A stretch of 10,231 nt of DNA from JBARCX01 sp049794535 (GTDB lineage: Bacteria; Pseudomonadota; Gammaproteobacteria; Xanthomonadales; Rhodanobacteraceae), in NCBI GenBank assembly GCA_049794535.1, contig JBARCX010000316.1, positions 1 to 10,231 on the forward strand, written 5' to 3'. A program made the position numbers and the translations under genes. This document shows positions 1 through 6,764 of the stretch, piece by piece; position 1 is the first letter of the stretch, and every line of letters begins with the position of its first letter. The notes below the pieces were generated by a model that was not told the origin of the DNA, did no database searches, and saw only the letters and a program-made list of their open reading frames with translations.

Positions 1-108
1 GCAGAAGCAGCGTTACAACGTATACGGTTCTACGAAAGTCTTGAAAAGTTGGTCACTTGGTCACTTGGTCACTGGTTGCCTAAAGCCGTTGGGGCGCAAG
101 GGTTTTAG
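1..108 (+). other. possible 3' tail of a gene entering from the left
   Basis: The first frame is open from the window edge to a TAG at 106-108, giving about 35 residues (start AEAALQRIRFYESLEK). The second frame is also open to about 115, so the frame cannot be chosen. P4-like islands often carry a large primase/helicase gene at this distance from their cargo, but nothing here identifies one. Treat this as an undecided gene end that overlaps the 8-bp tandem repeats. Confidence 0.2.
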
Positions 109-138
109 GAGATGACTAACCTTTCGAGACTTGGTCAC
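49..138 (+). repeat. 8-bp TTGGTCAC iterated repeat (3 tandem + 1 distal)
   Basis: TTGGTCAC occurs three times head to tail at 49-56, 57-64 and 65-72, followed by the partial copy TGGTTGCC. A fourth perfect copy lies at 131-138. The array is just upstream of the nuclease-like gene at 242. It could be an operator, a replication iteron set, or coding repeats in the end of an upstream gene. A multiple of 8 bp does not preserve reading frame, which argues mildly against a purely coding role. Confidence 0.7.
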
Positions 139-241
139 TATAGTCATAATGCCTCGGAGCATACATACGATGATTTGCACATGTTCGTTTGCTTCAAGAA
201 TGGACTCCAGAATCTTGAACAATTAGAAGAGATCCCCCTTT

Positions 242-1093
242 ATGGCAAATGATCTACCAAAGACAGAATTGCAGCTCATTACCGACGCCGTAGGCGCGCA
301 TGGCGTTTATTTTAAGAAAGCACTTCGTGGCAAACTAGAGGGGATGGCAGGCGTTAAAATACTGGGCGAGGAATACCCCGTTCGATATTTAGAGGGCGCC
401 TCAATCGATTTGCTTGTCGAATTCACTGGGGAGCATGCACGCTTCGTCATTCCTATTGAATGTAAGCGAGCGTTAGCTAGCGCAAAGACCTGGATATTTT
501 TCAAAGACGAGCATAGCGAAGTCAAACTTTTTTACAGTTTTATTGATGCCGGTCTAAATGCGAAGACATCTCGTTTTGTTGAACTTAATAGCCCCATCTG
601 TGTTGAGGGGGTTGAGGTTGACAGCACCAAGTTGCGGAACCCAAAGGGGCCGTATTCCGCAGCGTCCGCCGACAATATATGGAAGGCGGCATTTCAGGCA
701 TGCAAGGGAGGGCTTGGATTCGTCATGTCCGAGCTTCAAACACGCCAAAAGATCGCAACGCCGGTATTTAAATTGGGGATTTCGAACTTCCATGTTTTCT
801 TACTTGTTGTCACAACGGCGCCGCTTAAAGTTGCAGAGCTTCCAGCAGGAAGTGTTGACCCCGCAACAGGATTGCATGTTGGCGATTTAAGTCTCCAAGA
901 TGTTCCTTGGTTAACCCTACATTACCCATTTACCCCGGCCACATCGCCGGGAAGTAATCATCTAGAAATTAATACACCCAACTATCAAGACCCTTTTCAG
1001 CGCGGACTGCATGGAAAAGAAGGCATCATATTCGTCAATGTGCAACACATTGAAAGGTTCTTCGAGTTGCTGAGAGTGCAGCGGCCTACTTAA
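242..1093 (+). CDS. PD-(D/E)XK nuclease-like protein, function unknown
   Basis: This is a 283-residue soluble protein. Residues 52-75 carry a PD-(D/E)XK-like core: GASIDLLVE with D56, then a hydrophobic beta strand leading to IECKRA, giving E73-C74-K75. The D to E-x-K spacing of about 17 is normal for this fold. E9 in the first helix could be the extra acidic residue of such enzymes. A later strand, VFLLVVTTAPL (about 184-194), resembles the post-core strand seen in restriction-like proteins. The fold suggests a metal-dependent DNA or RNA nuclease; target and partner are unknown. The start is ATG 242 with purine-rich GAAGAGAT 8 bases upstream. No methylase is in the window, so a classic restriction pair is not supported. 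Its location in island cargo next to a membrane protein suggests a defence role, which is inference. Confidence 0.75.
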   Translation: MANDLPKTELQLITDAVGAHGVYFKKALRGKLEGMAGVKILGEEYPVRYLEGASIDLLVEFTGEHARFVIPIECKRALASAKTWIFFKDEHSEVKLFYSFIDAGLNAKTSRFVELNSPICVEGVEVDSTKLRNPKGPYSAASADNIWKAAFQACKGGLGFVMSELQTRQKIATPVFKLGISNFHVFLLVVTTAPLKVAELPAGSVDPATGLHVGDLSLQDVPWLTLHYPFTPATSPGSNHLEINTPNYQDPFQRGLHGKEGIIFVNVQHIERFFELLRVQRPT

Positions 1094-1405
1094 GCGTGGA
1101 CGCTGTTTGCCTACAGGGCGACGAATGCGCCGGCCGCCGCTAAATTCCGTGGGTCCTTCCTGCGGGGGCATACGGGCGGGGTCCTCGACACCCCGGTTTT
1201 CGCAGTGTGCGTGGTGCCTGAAATTTGATTTGTTGTTTAGCGTGCGGCGGGCCTATGTATATGAGTTGAAAGGTTTTCTTAGTGCTTCGAACATAAATAC
1301 ACATGAAGGTATCGCCCCAGGTTCACCCGGAGACCATTCGATAGAAAATCGGAAGCCCGGGCGACTTTTTGCATTTATGCTGTTCGCATAAATAGAGGGT
1401 TGAGC
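1094..1405. other. 312-bp gap with possible structured RNA or terminator
   Basis: No convincing gene is seen here; a plus-strand frame through the gap has no ribosome site and unusual composition. Near its right end, TCGCCC (1312-1317) pairs with GGGCGA (1359-1364). Inside it, TTCGAT (1337-1342) can pair with ATCG(G)AA (1348-1354). The outer stem is followed by CTTTTTG, so the unit could end a transcript on the plus strand. It may be a terminator for the nuclease-like gene or a short regulatory RNA. Confidence 0.35.
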
Positions 1406-2368
1406 ATGGACGAGGCGAACGCAGTGCATCCAGTGGCAGCGGCAGCGGCAATGCAGGCGGCCCCAAAGGCGGCGGCCGCTGCCGCACCGCTGTTACCTAC
1501 GGCCTGCACTAGCGCAACGGTGATTCAGCCCGAACACCTACCGAAGACGAGCGTGGGGGACTCAACTTGGTGGATGAATACCGGGTTGCTTGGCATGTAC
1601 GGTGTGCTTGCCACTCTATTAGTCAAATGGATCGCCGACATAGTGCAGCGCCGATATGAATTGCGGCAGCAGCTGTACCTTGATCTAGTGGACGCCGTGC
1701 AAATTTCGACCAATTGCGTAGGCAAGATGTGCGACACAGACATTCCGCTGAAAACAACGGCGGAGCGATATCAAGGCACCGCGCCCGCAATTGCCAAGGT
1801 CGAGTTAATAGCCCCGGAAAAAATGTCTAAGGCGCTGAGTGAATTTAAGAATAAAAACGGCGTCGCGATGATGAAGCTAATGGAAATGCGGGCGGAGGTT
1901 GAGCGCCTAAATGCGGATTCGAAGGGCGCTGATGAAATCATTGCCTTGCATACGACGGAAAGGCGCTTTTTGACTGAAGAAATGCGACGAATGAGCATTG
2001 ATGGAGTCGAGGATGAAGCACGAAAAACCCGAGTCAATGGTCACTATGAATATTACAGCACCGAAATAAATAAACTTAACGCTCGAAAAACAGCGAACGC
2101 GGTAGCCCTTCAAGAACGAGTAAATGAAATGGCTACGGTCGCAGGGCAATATCTAGTCGAATTGGCACGGCTTACTGTGCCCGTTCTGAGGTATGCGAGA
2201 CGAGAGCTTGGCTTTTGGCGCTTCGATCTTCGCGACTATCTAAGGCGGACAGACGACACAACAAGCATGGTTCAGACTGCACTAAGCGATTTGCAGAGCA
2301 CTATAAAAAAGACCTTCAACGCTGGTGAGGACAATGGTGAAAAGCCGGACTCAGACAAAAAAGACTAG
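1406..2368 (+). CDS. single-pass membrane protein with long helical cytoplasmic tail
   Basis: This is a 320-residue protein that I do not recognise. I prefer ATG 1406, because AGAGGG at 1394-1399 sits at normal spacing from it and abuts the alternative TTG at 1400. Residues 10-30 are very Ala-rich, a low-complexity stretch with GCG/GCA repeats in the DNA. One transmembrane segment runs from about W55 to I76 and is followed by QRRYELRQQ, so the positive-inside rule puts the C-terminus in the cytoplasm. Residues 85-300 are mostly helical and charged, with coiled-coil character around 145-250 (for example MRAEVERLNAD). The tail is acidic and Lys-rich. It follows the nuclease-like gene on the same strand after 312 bp and is convergent with the DUF4062 gene. 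A membrane-anchored effector or scaffold is possible, but no domain proves this. Confidence 0.7.
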   Translation: MDEANAVHPVAAAAAMQAAPKAAAAAAPLLPTACTSATVIQPEHLPKTSVGDSTWWMNTGLLGMYGVLATLLVKWIADIVQRRYELRQQLYLDLVDAVQISTNCVGKMCDTDIPLKTTAERYQGTAPAIAKVELIAPEKMSKALSEFKNKNGVAMMKLMEMRAEVERLNADSKGADEIIALHTTERRFLTEEMRRMSIDGVEDEARKTRVNGHYEYYSTEINKLNARKTANAVALQERVNEMATVAGQYLVELARLTVPVLRYARRELGFWRFDLRDYLRRTDDTTSMVQTALSDLQSTIKKTFNAGEDNGEKPDSDKKD

Positions 2369-2401
2369 CCGGCGCCCTGTTCGACTAGCGCATGCTGGCA
2401 A
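2363..2401 (+). repeat. 39-bp imperfect direct repeat, left copy
   Basis: It matches 3561-3599 at 30 of 39 positions. The central block TGTTCGACTAGC is identical in both. Of nine differences, seven are C here and T in the right copy, one is A to G and one is G to T. This copy contains GACTAGC twice, at 2363-2369 and 2383-2389, 20 bp apart. It covers the last codons of the membrane-protein gene and the convergent gap. In a third frame it falls inside a 35-codon ATG frame (2334-2441) encoding RRPVRLAHAG. That frame has poor ribosome-site spacing, so I do not call it a gene. Confidence 0.75.
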
Positions 2402-2408
2402 AGCGAGT

Positions 2409-3431
2409 TCAATCGGCGTAGCCAAGGAAATTAAGGCGTAGCTTTTTTGATTCGTCTGTTTCAAGACCAAATTTAGCAGATCGTTGGCATTCAGCTGCTA
2501 CTACTCTTATCGAAAAGGTGCGGTTACCAATATCTTTCATATCAAAGGGATCGGCGAAATTGCCTCCTGAAACCGGAGTGCTAAATTTGAACTTGTCGAC
2601 GTGATCCCAATGGGCGGCGATATCAATAAGTTGGACTGAGTCGTCGTGCCGCAACCGAAATCCGCTTCCATCAAGCAGCCTTCTGTCGTGACCTGAGTCT
2701 GACGGCGGACTTATATCTTCGACGTAGACTTTACAATTTGAAAGCGTCTTGCCTCCGGCGTTCCTTACACCAATTCGAACTGTACTGAGGTTATGGCCGG
2801 AGCGAAATTCTTCGACATAGTAGGGCTCGGCCGATCCAGTGATAATCTCGATCTTCGGGTCTGGCACTGCCCGATTGTCTACTGTGGCGGTAGTGTTAGG
2901 TATGCTTCCCGCCCTAACCCAGCCTTCTAGGTTATTTGTTGAGGATAGGTCACGAATAGATTTTTGTACCTGAATATGGATATCTTTTAGGTCATCGATT
3001 TCGCTGCAAAGCTTGGTCTTTACCAAGCCCCGAAACTCAATCAGCTTTTTCGAGTCACCTCTCTCTATCGCATCAACACCCAGGGCGCCTTGCACCTTCC
3101 TTTGAATCGCATCATCGGTAAGATATAACGCGAACAGCGGTTTGCCGGTGGCCATCGCATATTCGTATTCGAGGTGGATGTAGCTCTTGCCCGAATCGGG
3201 ATCGAGGCTGCCGTACCTTCCCCCAAGGATCAGCATGAAGATATCGCTACGGTCTATCCAACTTTGGATAACTTCGATTTGTTTCTTGTCGGATGCTGCG
3301 AATAACTCCATGCCGGCAGGAATGTGGCCGGCATCAAGAATGCCCATGACCGCAGCTTGCCTTTCCGATTTCATGTCAAGATAAGTGGACGAAATGAATA
3401 CTTGGAATTTCTTGTCCACTCGGTGCTCCAT
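2409..3431 (-). CDS. DUF4062 (TIR-like) protein with C-terminal beta domain
   Basis: This is a 340-residue protein. The N-terminal domain (about 8-105) is clearly DUF4062: QVFISSTYLDM (10-20), KSERQAA, HIPAGMELF (36-44), IDRSDIFMLILGGRYGS (59-75) and SYIHLEYEYA (83-92). The domain has a flavodoxin/TIR-like look, and many members are N-terminal sensors or effectors of NTPase defence proteins. The acidic pair E88/E90 sits where TIR enzymes keep a catalytic glutamate; activity here is inference. Residues 105-175 are helical. Residues 195-340 look like an Ig-type beta domain (VRIGVRNAGGKTLSNCKVYVED). There is no NTPase or repeat domain, so it is a short stand-alone form. ATG 3431 is preferred; GTG 3437 would add two residues, and neither has a good ribosome site. 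It faces its left neighbour convergently. Confidence 0.85.
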   Translation of the reverse strand: MEHRVDKKFQVFISSTYLDMKSERQAAVMGILDAGHIPAGMELFAASDKKQIEVIQSWIDRSDIFMLILGGRYGSLDPDSGKSYIHLEYEYAMATGKPLFALYLTDDAIQRKVQGALGVDAIERGDSKKLIEFRGLVKTKLCSEIDDLKDIHIQVQKSIRDLSSTNNLEGWVRAGSIPNTTATVDNRAVPDPKIEIITGSAEPYYVEEFRSGHNLSTVRIGVRNAGGKTLSNCKVYVEDISPPSDSGHDRRLLDGSGFRLRHDDSVQLIDIAAHWDHVDKFKFSTPVSGGNFADPFDMKDIGNRTFSIRVVAAECQRSAKFGLETDESKKLRLNFLGYAD

Positions 3432-3560
3432 GATCACATTGGTTTAGCGAAATCGGTTCATTCCGAACCTCTTAGGGTGGCGACCCATAGTACGGCCGAA
3501 TGGTAGGTAAAAGGAAACCCAATTGGCTCGTACAAAGCTTGATCGTGGAGGGTTGGAGAG

Positions 3561-3599
3561 GACTGGTCGGCGTTTTGTTCGACTAGCTTATGTTGGTAA
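3561..3599 (+). repeat. 39-bp imperfect direct repeat, right copy
   Basis: This is the partner of the copy at 2363-2401; together they bracket the whole DUF4062 gene at a period of 1198 bp. The copy lies in a 29-codon frame with a TTG start (3523-3612, starting MARTKLDRGG). AAGGA at 3511-3515 sits seven bases before that start, and the frame encodes RRFVRLAYVG, read in the same phase as RRPVRLAHAG in the left copy. The frame may be chance. The flanks beyond the 39 bp do not match. Confidence 0.75.
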
Positions 3600-3667
3600 T
3601 AGACACGGGTAGGATCGCCTTTAGATCGGCAATAGAGTGCTCGGCAGTGTCTAGCCATGCGTCGACG

Positions 3668-3973
3668 TTATCGGGCTTTGCTCCTACCCGCGATGACGGC
3701 CAGCCGAACGCCAAGCGCGGACATTACGCACTGAACCGTCTCGAATCGCGGGTTCGCGTCGGGGTGCAGCGCCTTGTATAGACTTTCGCGGCCAAGCCCA
3801 GCCAACTTGGCGACTTCAGTCATGCCGCGAGCGCGGGCGGCGATGTTTAGCGCTTCCTGAAACATGCGCTGATCACCTGATTCCACCGCGTCCTGAAGAA
3901 AGGTGGCGATGGCTTCGTCGCTGTCGAGGTATTCGGCGGGGTCGAATTCGGTCAGTTTGATTTTGCTTGTCGT
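3668..3973 (-). CDS. HI1420-type addiction-module antidote, start codon ACG
   Basis: This is a 101-residue antitoxin-like protein of the HI1420 / putative addiction module antidote family. Hallmarks, in order, are LTEFDPAEYLDSDEAIATFL, IAARARGMTEVAKLAGLGRE and SLYKALHPDANPRFETVQ, the last two forming the HTH. It would bind and neutralise a RelE/ParE-like toxin and repress the operon. The family normally begins with Met two or three residues before the SKIKLTEF-like segment. Here that codon is ACG (3973-3971), with GAGG five bases upstream overlapping the toxin stop, so ATG appears to have mutated to ACG. There is no ATG, GTG or TTG between it and the conserved domain except deep inside. A longer frame from ATG 4243 would add 90 non-family residues and is unlikely. 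The gene is probably poorly expressed or dead, although its body is intact. Confidence 0.7.
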   Translation of the reverse strand, partial: TTSKIKLTEFDPAEYLDSDEAIATFLQDAVESGDQRMFQEALNIAARARGMTEVAKLAGLGRESLYKALHPDANPRFETVQCVMSALGVRLAVIAGRSKAR

Positions 3974-3980
3974 AGATGCC

Positions 3981-4064
3981 TCACAGTGTAGCCGCCATGT
4001 CCTTCGCCGCTTTGATATCGCGAGTCTGCGTTGACTTGCCGCCGCCGCAGTGCGGTATGACTGA
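3981..4064 (-). pseudogene. C-terminal remnant of RelE/ParE-type addiction-module toxin
   Basis: The minus-strand frame ending at TGA 3983-3981 reads SVIPH then CGGGKSTQTRDIKAAKDMAATL. This matches the closing segment of HI1419-type killer proteins (LLCGGDKSTQ..DI..AK.LA). The family is about 95-110 residues, so some 70 residues are missing. The conserved region upstream cannot be found in any minus frame between 4065 and 4197. The TGA lies eight bases before the antidote's ACG, the usual toxin-antitoxin spacing. The toxin mRNA-nuclease core is therefore lost, and the pair is a relic. Confidence 0.7.
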
Positions 4065-4197
4065 TCGGGCGAAAGTGAACGTAACTCTAAAGGTGATGAA
4101 AGGTAGTAACTCCCATCCTGAGTTTCGTCTGCAATTATTCGCGCCGAACTCCCGTTCCGAGTGCGGTACGTTTTTCCCGCTCTGCAGAGGAATTGAG

Positions 4198-4452
4198 ATG
4201 AAGACCCGCCTAAAACATACCGTTGTTTTCTCGGTCGACCCACGTGACATTGATAGCACCGACGATCTGTTGATGAGCATGTCGCCAGACGTGGCGTACG
4301 CGGCCGCTCACATTGCGGCCAAGCATGCTAAAGAGGGCGAAGTGCAGGTGCGATCGGATGATCTAGGCAGTATTGCGAGAATGATCGAGCGGATGTCGCC
4401 GCACGTCGCGGAGGACTTCGCGAAGCGCGCAGCTTGGCGCGCCATTTCGTGA
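4198..4452 (+). CDS. small conserved-looking protein of unknown function
   Basis: This is an 84-residue protein that I do not recognise. The start at ATG 4198 is supported by AGAGG at 4186-4190 with a seven-base spacer. The frame is open further upstream, but that part covers the toxin remnant's antisense strand. The sequence is mixed alpha/beta with no signal or membrane segment: a basic start, a strand (HTVVFSVDP), then two amphipathic helices ending in a basic patch (FAKRAAWRAIS). It is divergent from the toxin-antitoxin relic and may have replaced the toxin's 5' half when it arrived. Confidence 0.55.
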   Translation: MKTRLKHTVVFSVDPRDIDSTDDLLMSMSPDVAYAAAHIAAKHAKEGEVQVRSDDLGSIARMIERMSPHVAEDFAKRAAWRAIS

Positions 4453-4781
4453 CGCGCGAGCAGAGGCGAGCGCCGAGCACCCAGTGCATGGGGGCATGAT
4501 TGGGGCATCGTGAAAAACCGAATTGAAGGAAATGTTACGTGCCAAGGGTTTTGAGCCATAGTGCGACGCCCTTCTTGGCCTTGCGTCCTTTAATCAGGTG
4601 CTGCGCCAATCGGGGACGGTGCTCGGTGTTCGGGTGGCCTTCCTAGGCATGGAGTTCAAGCATCATGCGCTCTTGGGAATTCTCGCGAGGCTTCGGTTAG
4701 GCCGATAAAGATCGTACCTTAAAGGCAGTGCGCGACTTTCCGTTTGATGGAAATTGACGTTTTTGGCGTCAATTTATTCAA
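4453..4781. other. 329-bp gap with a possible gene relic
   Basis: No intact gene is seen. On the minus strand, a frame between an in-frame TAG (4645-4643) and TAA (4537-4535) encodes 35 residues beginning EGHPNTEHRPRLAQHLIKG. It continues upstream of the TAG in the same frame as ERMMLELHA. This looks like the end of a degraded protein gene rather than random sequence, but I cannot name the family. The right end holds the inverted repeat listed separately. Confidence 0.25.
4751..4775 (-). terminator. inverted repeat downstream of the lipoprotein gene
   Basis: AAATTGACG (4751-4759) and CGTCAATTT (4767-4775) form a perfect 9-bp stem with a seven-base loop, six bases beyond the lipoprotein stop. 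On the minus strand no U-run follows, so a canonical intrinsic terminator is not assured. It may instead stabilise the mRNA 3' end. Confidence 0.4.
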
Positions 4782-5504
4782 TTAGTTCGATGAATTGTCT
4801 GCATCAGCTCCTGAGCTGACAGCTCGTGTTGCTACGTCATCACCAGCGGCCTTGCAATCGGTTTTCTGTAAAGCCTTCCACTTGGCATAATTCGTTTCAT
4901 CCAGAGCCTCTAAGTACTCGTCAGCGGCAGTGAATGCATCCGTGCATCGTGAATCCAAAGTGCCGCCGCTCAAATCACGCTGATATTCGGATGTGGACCC
5001 ACTGGCATCACCCTCTTGCCAATCGCGAGCACCAGCAGCGCCAATGCTTAGATATTCAAGGTACTCGGCGGCCTCGTTCTTAAGCTTGGGGTCTCGTGAT
5101 ATGGGGCTATCGTCGTACATAGGGAAATCCGGGGTGTCCCGCTTTACCCAATGCAAGGTATCTGGCATGCAGTCCGCCCGCGATTGCCTGTCCCATTTTT
5201 TCCAATTCGCTTTGTCGTCTGCCTTTGCGTAAAGATCGGACAGTGTCATCGTTGCAACGCATATATCCCCGTAGGTCCCGTACTTGGTTGCCAGTGCGTA
5301 ACGCTTCAAGGCTTCATCTGCATCAAATGCAGCATGCCTGCGGTCCGCGTATGACTGGCTCAAGTCGCGCCAGTCGCTTGTGTCGAAGTCGTCAAGCGTC
5401 TTTGCGTGCGTCTCTGGAGCTTGCGCAGATTCATCCGCGCTAGGTCGTTCCGTGCAGGCGCAGAGCATCAGGCATGCAAGAGCAATCGATAAGTTTCGAG
5501 TCAT
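4782..5504 (-). CDS. predicted outer-membrane lipoprotein, function unknown
   Basis: This is a 240-residue protein. The N-terminus MTRNLSIALACLMLCAC has a basic n-region, a hydrophobic core and a lipobox LCA-C, so C17 would be lipidated. The following Thr gives no inner-membrane retention signal. The mature part is acidic, Ala/Asp-rich and helical, with Cys residues (DICVAT, SRADC, SRCTD, KTDC) that could pair in the periplasm. No enzyme motif is visible. The helical LxxLYA segments around 80-110 resemble short TPR/Sel1-like helices but do not make a clear repeat. It starts 39 bp downstream of the integrase stop on the same strand, so read-through is possible. No strong ribosome site is seen. 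It may be a surface-exclusion or accessory protein of the island. Confidence 0.7.
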   Translation of the reverse strand: MTRNLSIALACLMLCACTERPSADESAQAPETHAKTLDDFDTSDWRDLSQSYADRRHAAFDADEALKRYALATKYGTYGDICVATMTLSDLYAKADDKANWKKWDRQSRADCMPDTLHWVKRDTPDFPMYDDSPISRDPKLKNEAAEYLEYLSIGAAGARDWQEGDASGSTSEYQRDLSGGTLDSRCTDAFTAADEYLEALDETNYAKWKALQKTDCKAAGDDVATRAVSSGADADNSSN

Positions 5505-5543
5505 TTATTTTGTGGCGGCTTGGTTTTTTGGGGGGTGAGGCGT

Positions 5544-6764
5544 TTAGCCGGCGCGCTTGCGGATTGCCACGACGTTTCCGGCAGTCTTCAACGTGTCCAG
5601 ATAATCGGCCCATGCAGCCATCATCTTGCGACGCTCGGGAAGATGCGCAGTGCGATTGTACGCACGGCCGTTCGGGTCTTTGACCGCGTGGGCTAGCTGG
5701 TGCTCAATGTAGTCGGGCCGGAAGTGCAGTACCTCATCCAACACCGTGCGCGCCATAGCGCGGAAGCCGTGCCCGCTCATTTCGTCGGTGGCGTAGCCCA
5801 TGCGGCGCAGAGCCGACAACACCGCGTTATTGCTCATGGGGCGTTGCGGACCGCGAGCACTAGGGAATAGATAGCGACCGCGCCCAGTCAGGGCATGCAG
5901 CTCACCGAGGATCGCAACGGCTTGAGGGGCCAGGGGGACTAAGTGCGGCTCGCGCATCTTCATTTTTTCGGCAGGCAGATTCCATTGAGTTCTGTCCAAG
6001 TCGAACTCAGACCACTCAGCTTGTCGCAATTCACCCGGGCGCACGAACAGCAAAGGCGCCAGCCTCAGAGCACACTTGGTGACAAACGAGCCCTGATAGC
6101 CGTCGATGGCACGTAGTAGGGCGCCGATGGCATTCGGTTCTACGATGGCCGCAAGGTGCGTCTGCTTGACCGGGGGCAAGGCGCCGCGAAGGTCAATGCC
6201 GGGGTTGCGTTCGGCACGTCCAGTCGCGATCGCATAGCGGAACACCTGGCCGCAGTTCTGCAGTACCCGATGCGCCGACTCGACAGCGCCGCGGTCAACG
6301 ATCCGATTCACGGTCGCTAGCAGCTCCTTGGCGGTGATGTCGGCGATTGGACGGCTGCCTAGCCAAGGGAAGATGTCGTTCTCCAAGCGCAGCATGATTC
6401 GGCTGGCGTGCAACTCAACCCATGTTGCGGATTGCTTTGCGTGCCATTCGCGTGCGATGACTTCAAAACTATTCGATGCTCGTTCTTCACCCGCTGCCTT
6501 TTCGGCTTTGCGTTGCTCGCCGGGATCGACGCCAGCAGCCAGTAACTTGCGGGCTGCGTCCCGCTTGTCACGAGCATCGGCTAGGCCGGTGTCGGGGTAG
6601 GTGCCCAGCGACAGAAGCTTCTCCTTACCCCCATAGCGGTACTTTAAGCGCCACCAGCGCGAGCCGTTCGGATTGAGCAGTAGGTAAAGGCCGCCACCAT
6701 CGGCAAGCTTCTGTGCTTTGTCGGTGGGCTTGGCTTTGCGGATGCCGGTATCGGATAGGGGCAT
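5544..6764 (-). CDS. P4-type tyrosine integrase (DUF4102 arm-binding domain)
   Basis: This is a 406-residue site-specific recombinase that would integrate and excise the left-hand island. The DUF4102 arm-DNA-binding domain spans about 1-85 (LADGGGLYLLL, WRLKYRYGGKEKLLSLGTYP). The core-binding SAM-like domain is about 100-190. In the catalytic domain the residues are R242 (VRPGELR), K269 (EKMKM), H332 and R335 (GHGFR), H359 (QLAHAV) and nucleophile Y369 (GRAYNR); all are present, so it looks active. The length is normal for the CP4-57/P4 group. The start codon is ATG 6764 with AAGGTG about eight bases upstream. It lies just downstream of the tmRNA 3' fragment in the same orientation, the usual arrangement for these islands. 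The start sits in a hairpin of TTACCCCC-type repeats, which may allow autoregulation. Confidence 0.95.
   Translation of the reverse strand: MPLSDTGIRKAKPTDKAQKLADGGGLYLLLNPNGSRWWRLKYRYGGKEKLLSLGTYPDTGLADARDKRDAARKLLAAGVDPGEQRKAEKAAGEERASNSFEVIAREWHAKQSATWVELHASRIMLRLENDIFPWLGSRPIADITAKELLATVNRIVDRGAVESAHRVLQNCGQVFRYAIATGRAERNPGIDLRGALPPVKQTHLAAIVEPNAIGALLRAIDGYQGSFVTKCALRLAPLLFVRPGELRQAEWSEFDLDRTQWNLPAEKMKMREPHLVPLAPQAVAILGELHALTGRGRYLFPSARGPQRPMSNNAVLSALRRMGYATDEMSGHGFRAMARTVLDEVLHFRPDYIEHQLAHAVKDPNGRAYNRTAHLPERRKMMAAWADYLDTLKTAGNVVAIRKRAG

Noticed and set aside
242..1093. Type II restriction-modification pair
   Set aside because: The nuclease-like core is present, but no methyltransferase motifs are found in the window.
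1107..1391. Plus-strand 94-residue gene in the gap
   Set aside because: There is no ribosome site, the composition is odd (Pro/Arg/Cys-rich at the start), and it crosses the predicted stem and T-run.
2363..3599. Integron cassette with attC sites around the DUF4062 gene
   Set aside because: The repeats lack the imperfect inverted structure and core sites of attC, and no integron integrase is present.
3668..4243. Single 191-residue protein including the antidote domain
   Set aside because: The first 90 residues cover the antisense of the 84-residue gene's start and the toxin remnant in another frame. The antidote family begins at about residue 91, where a ribosome site is present.
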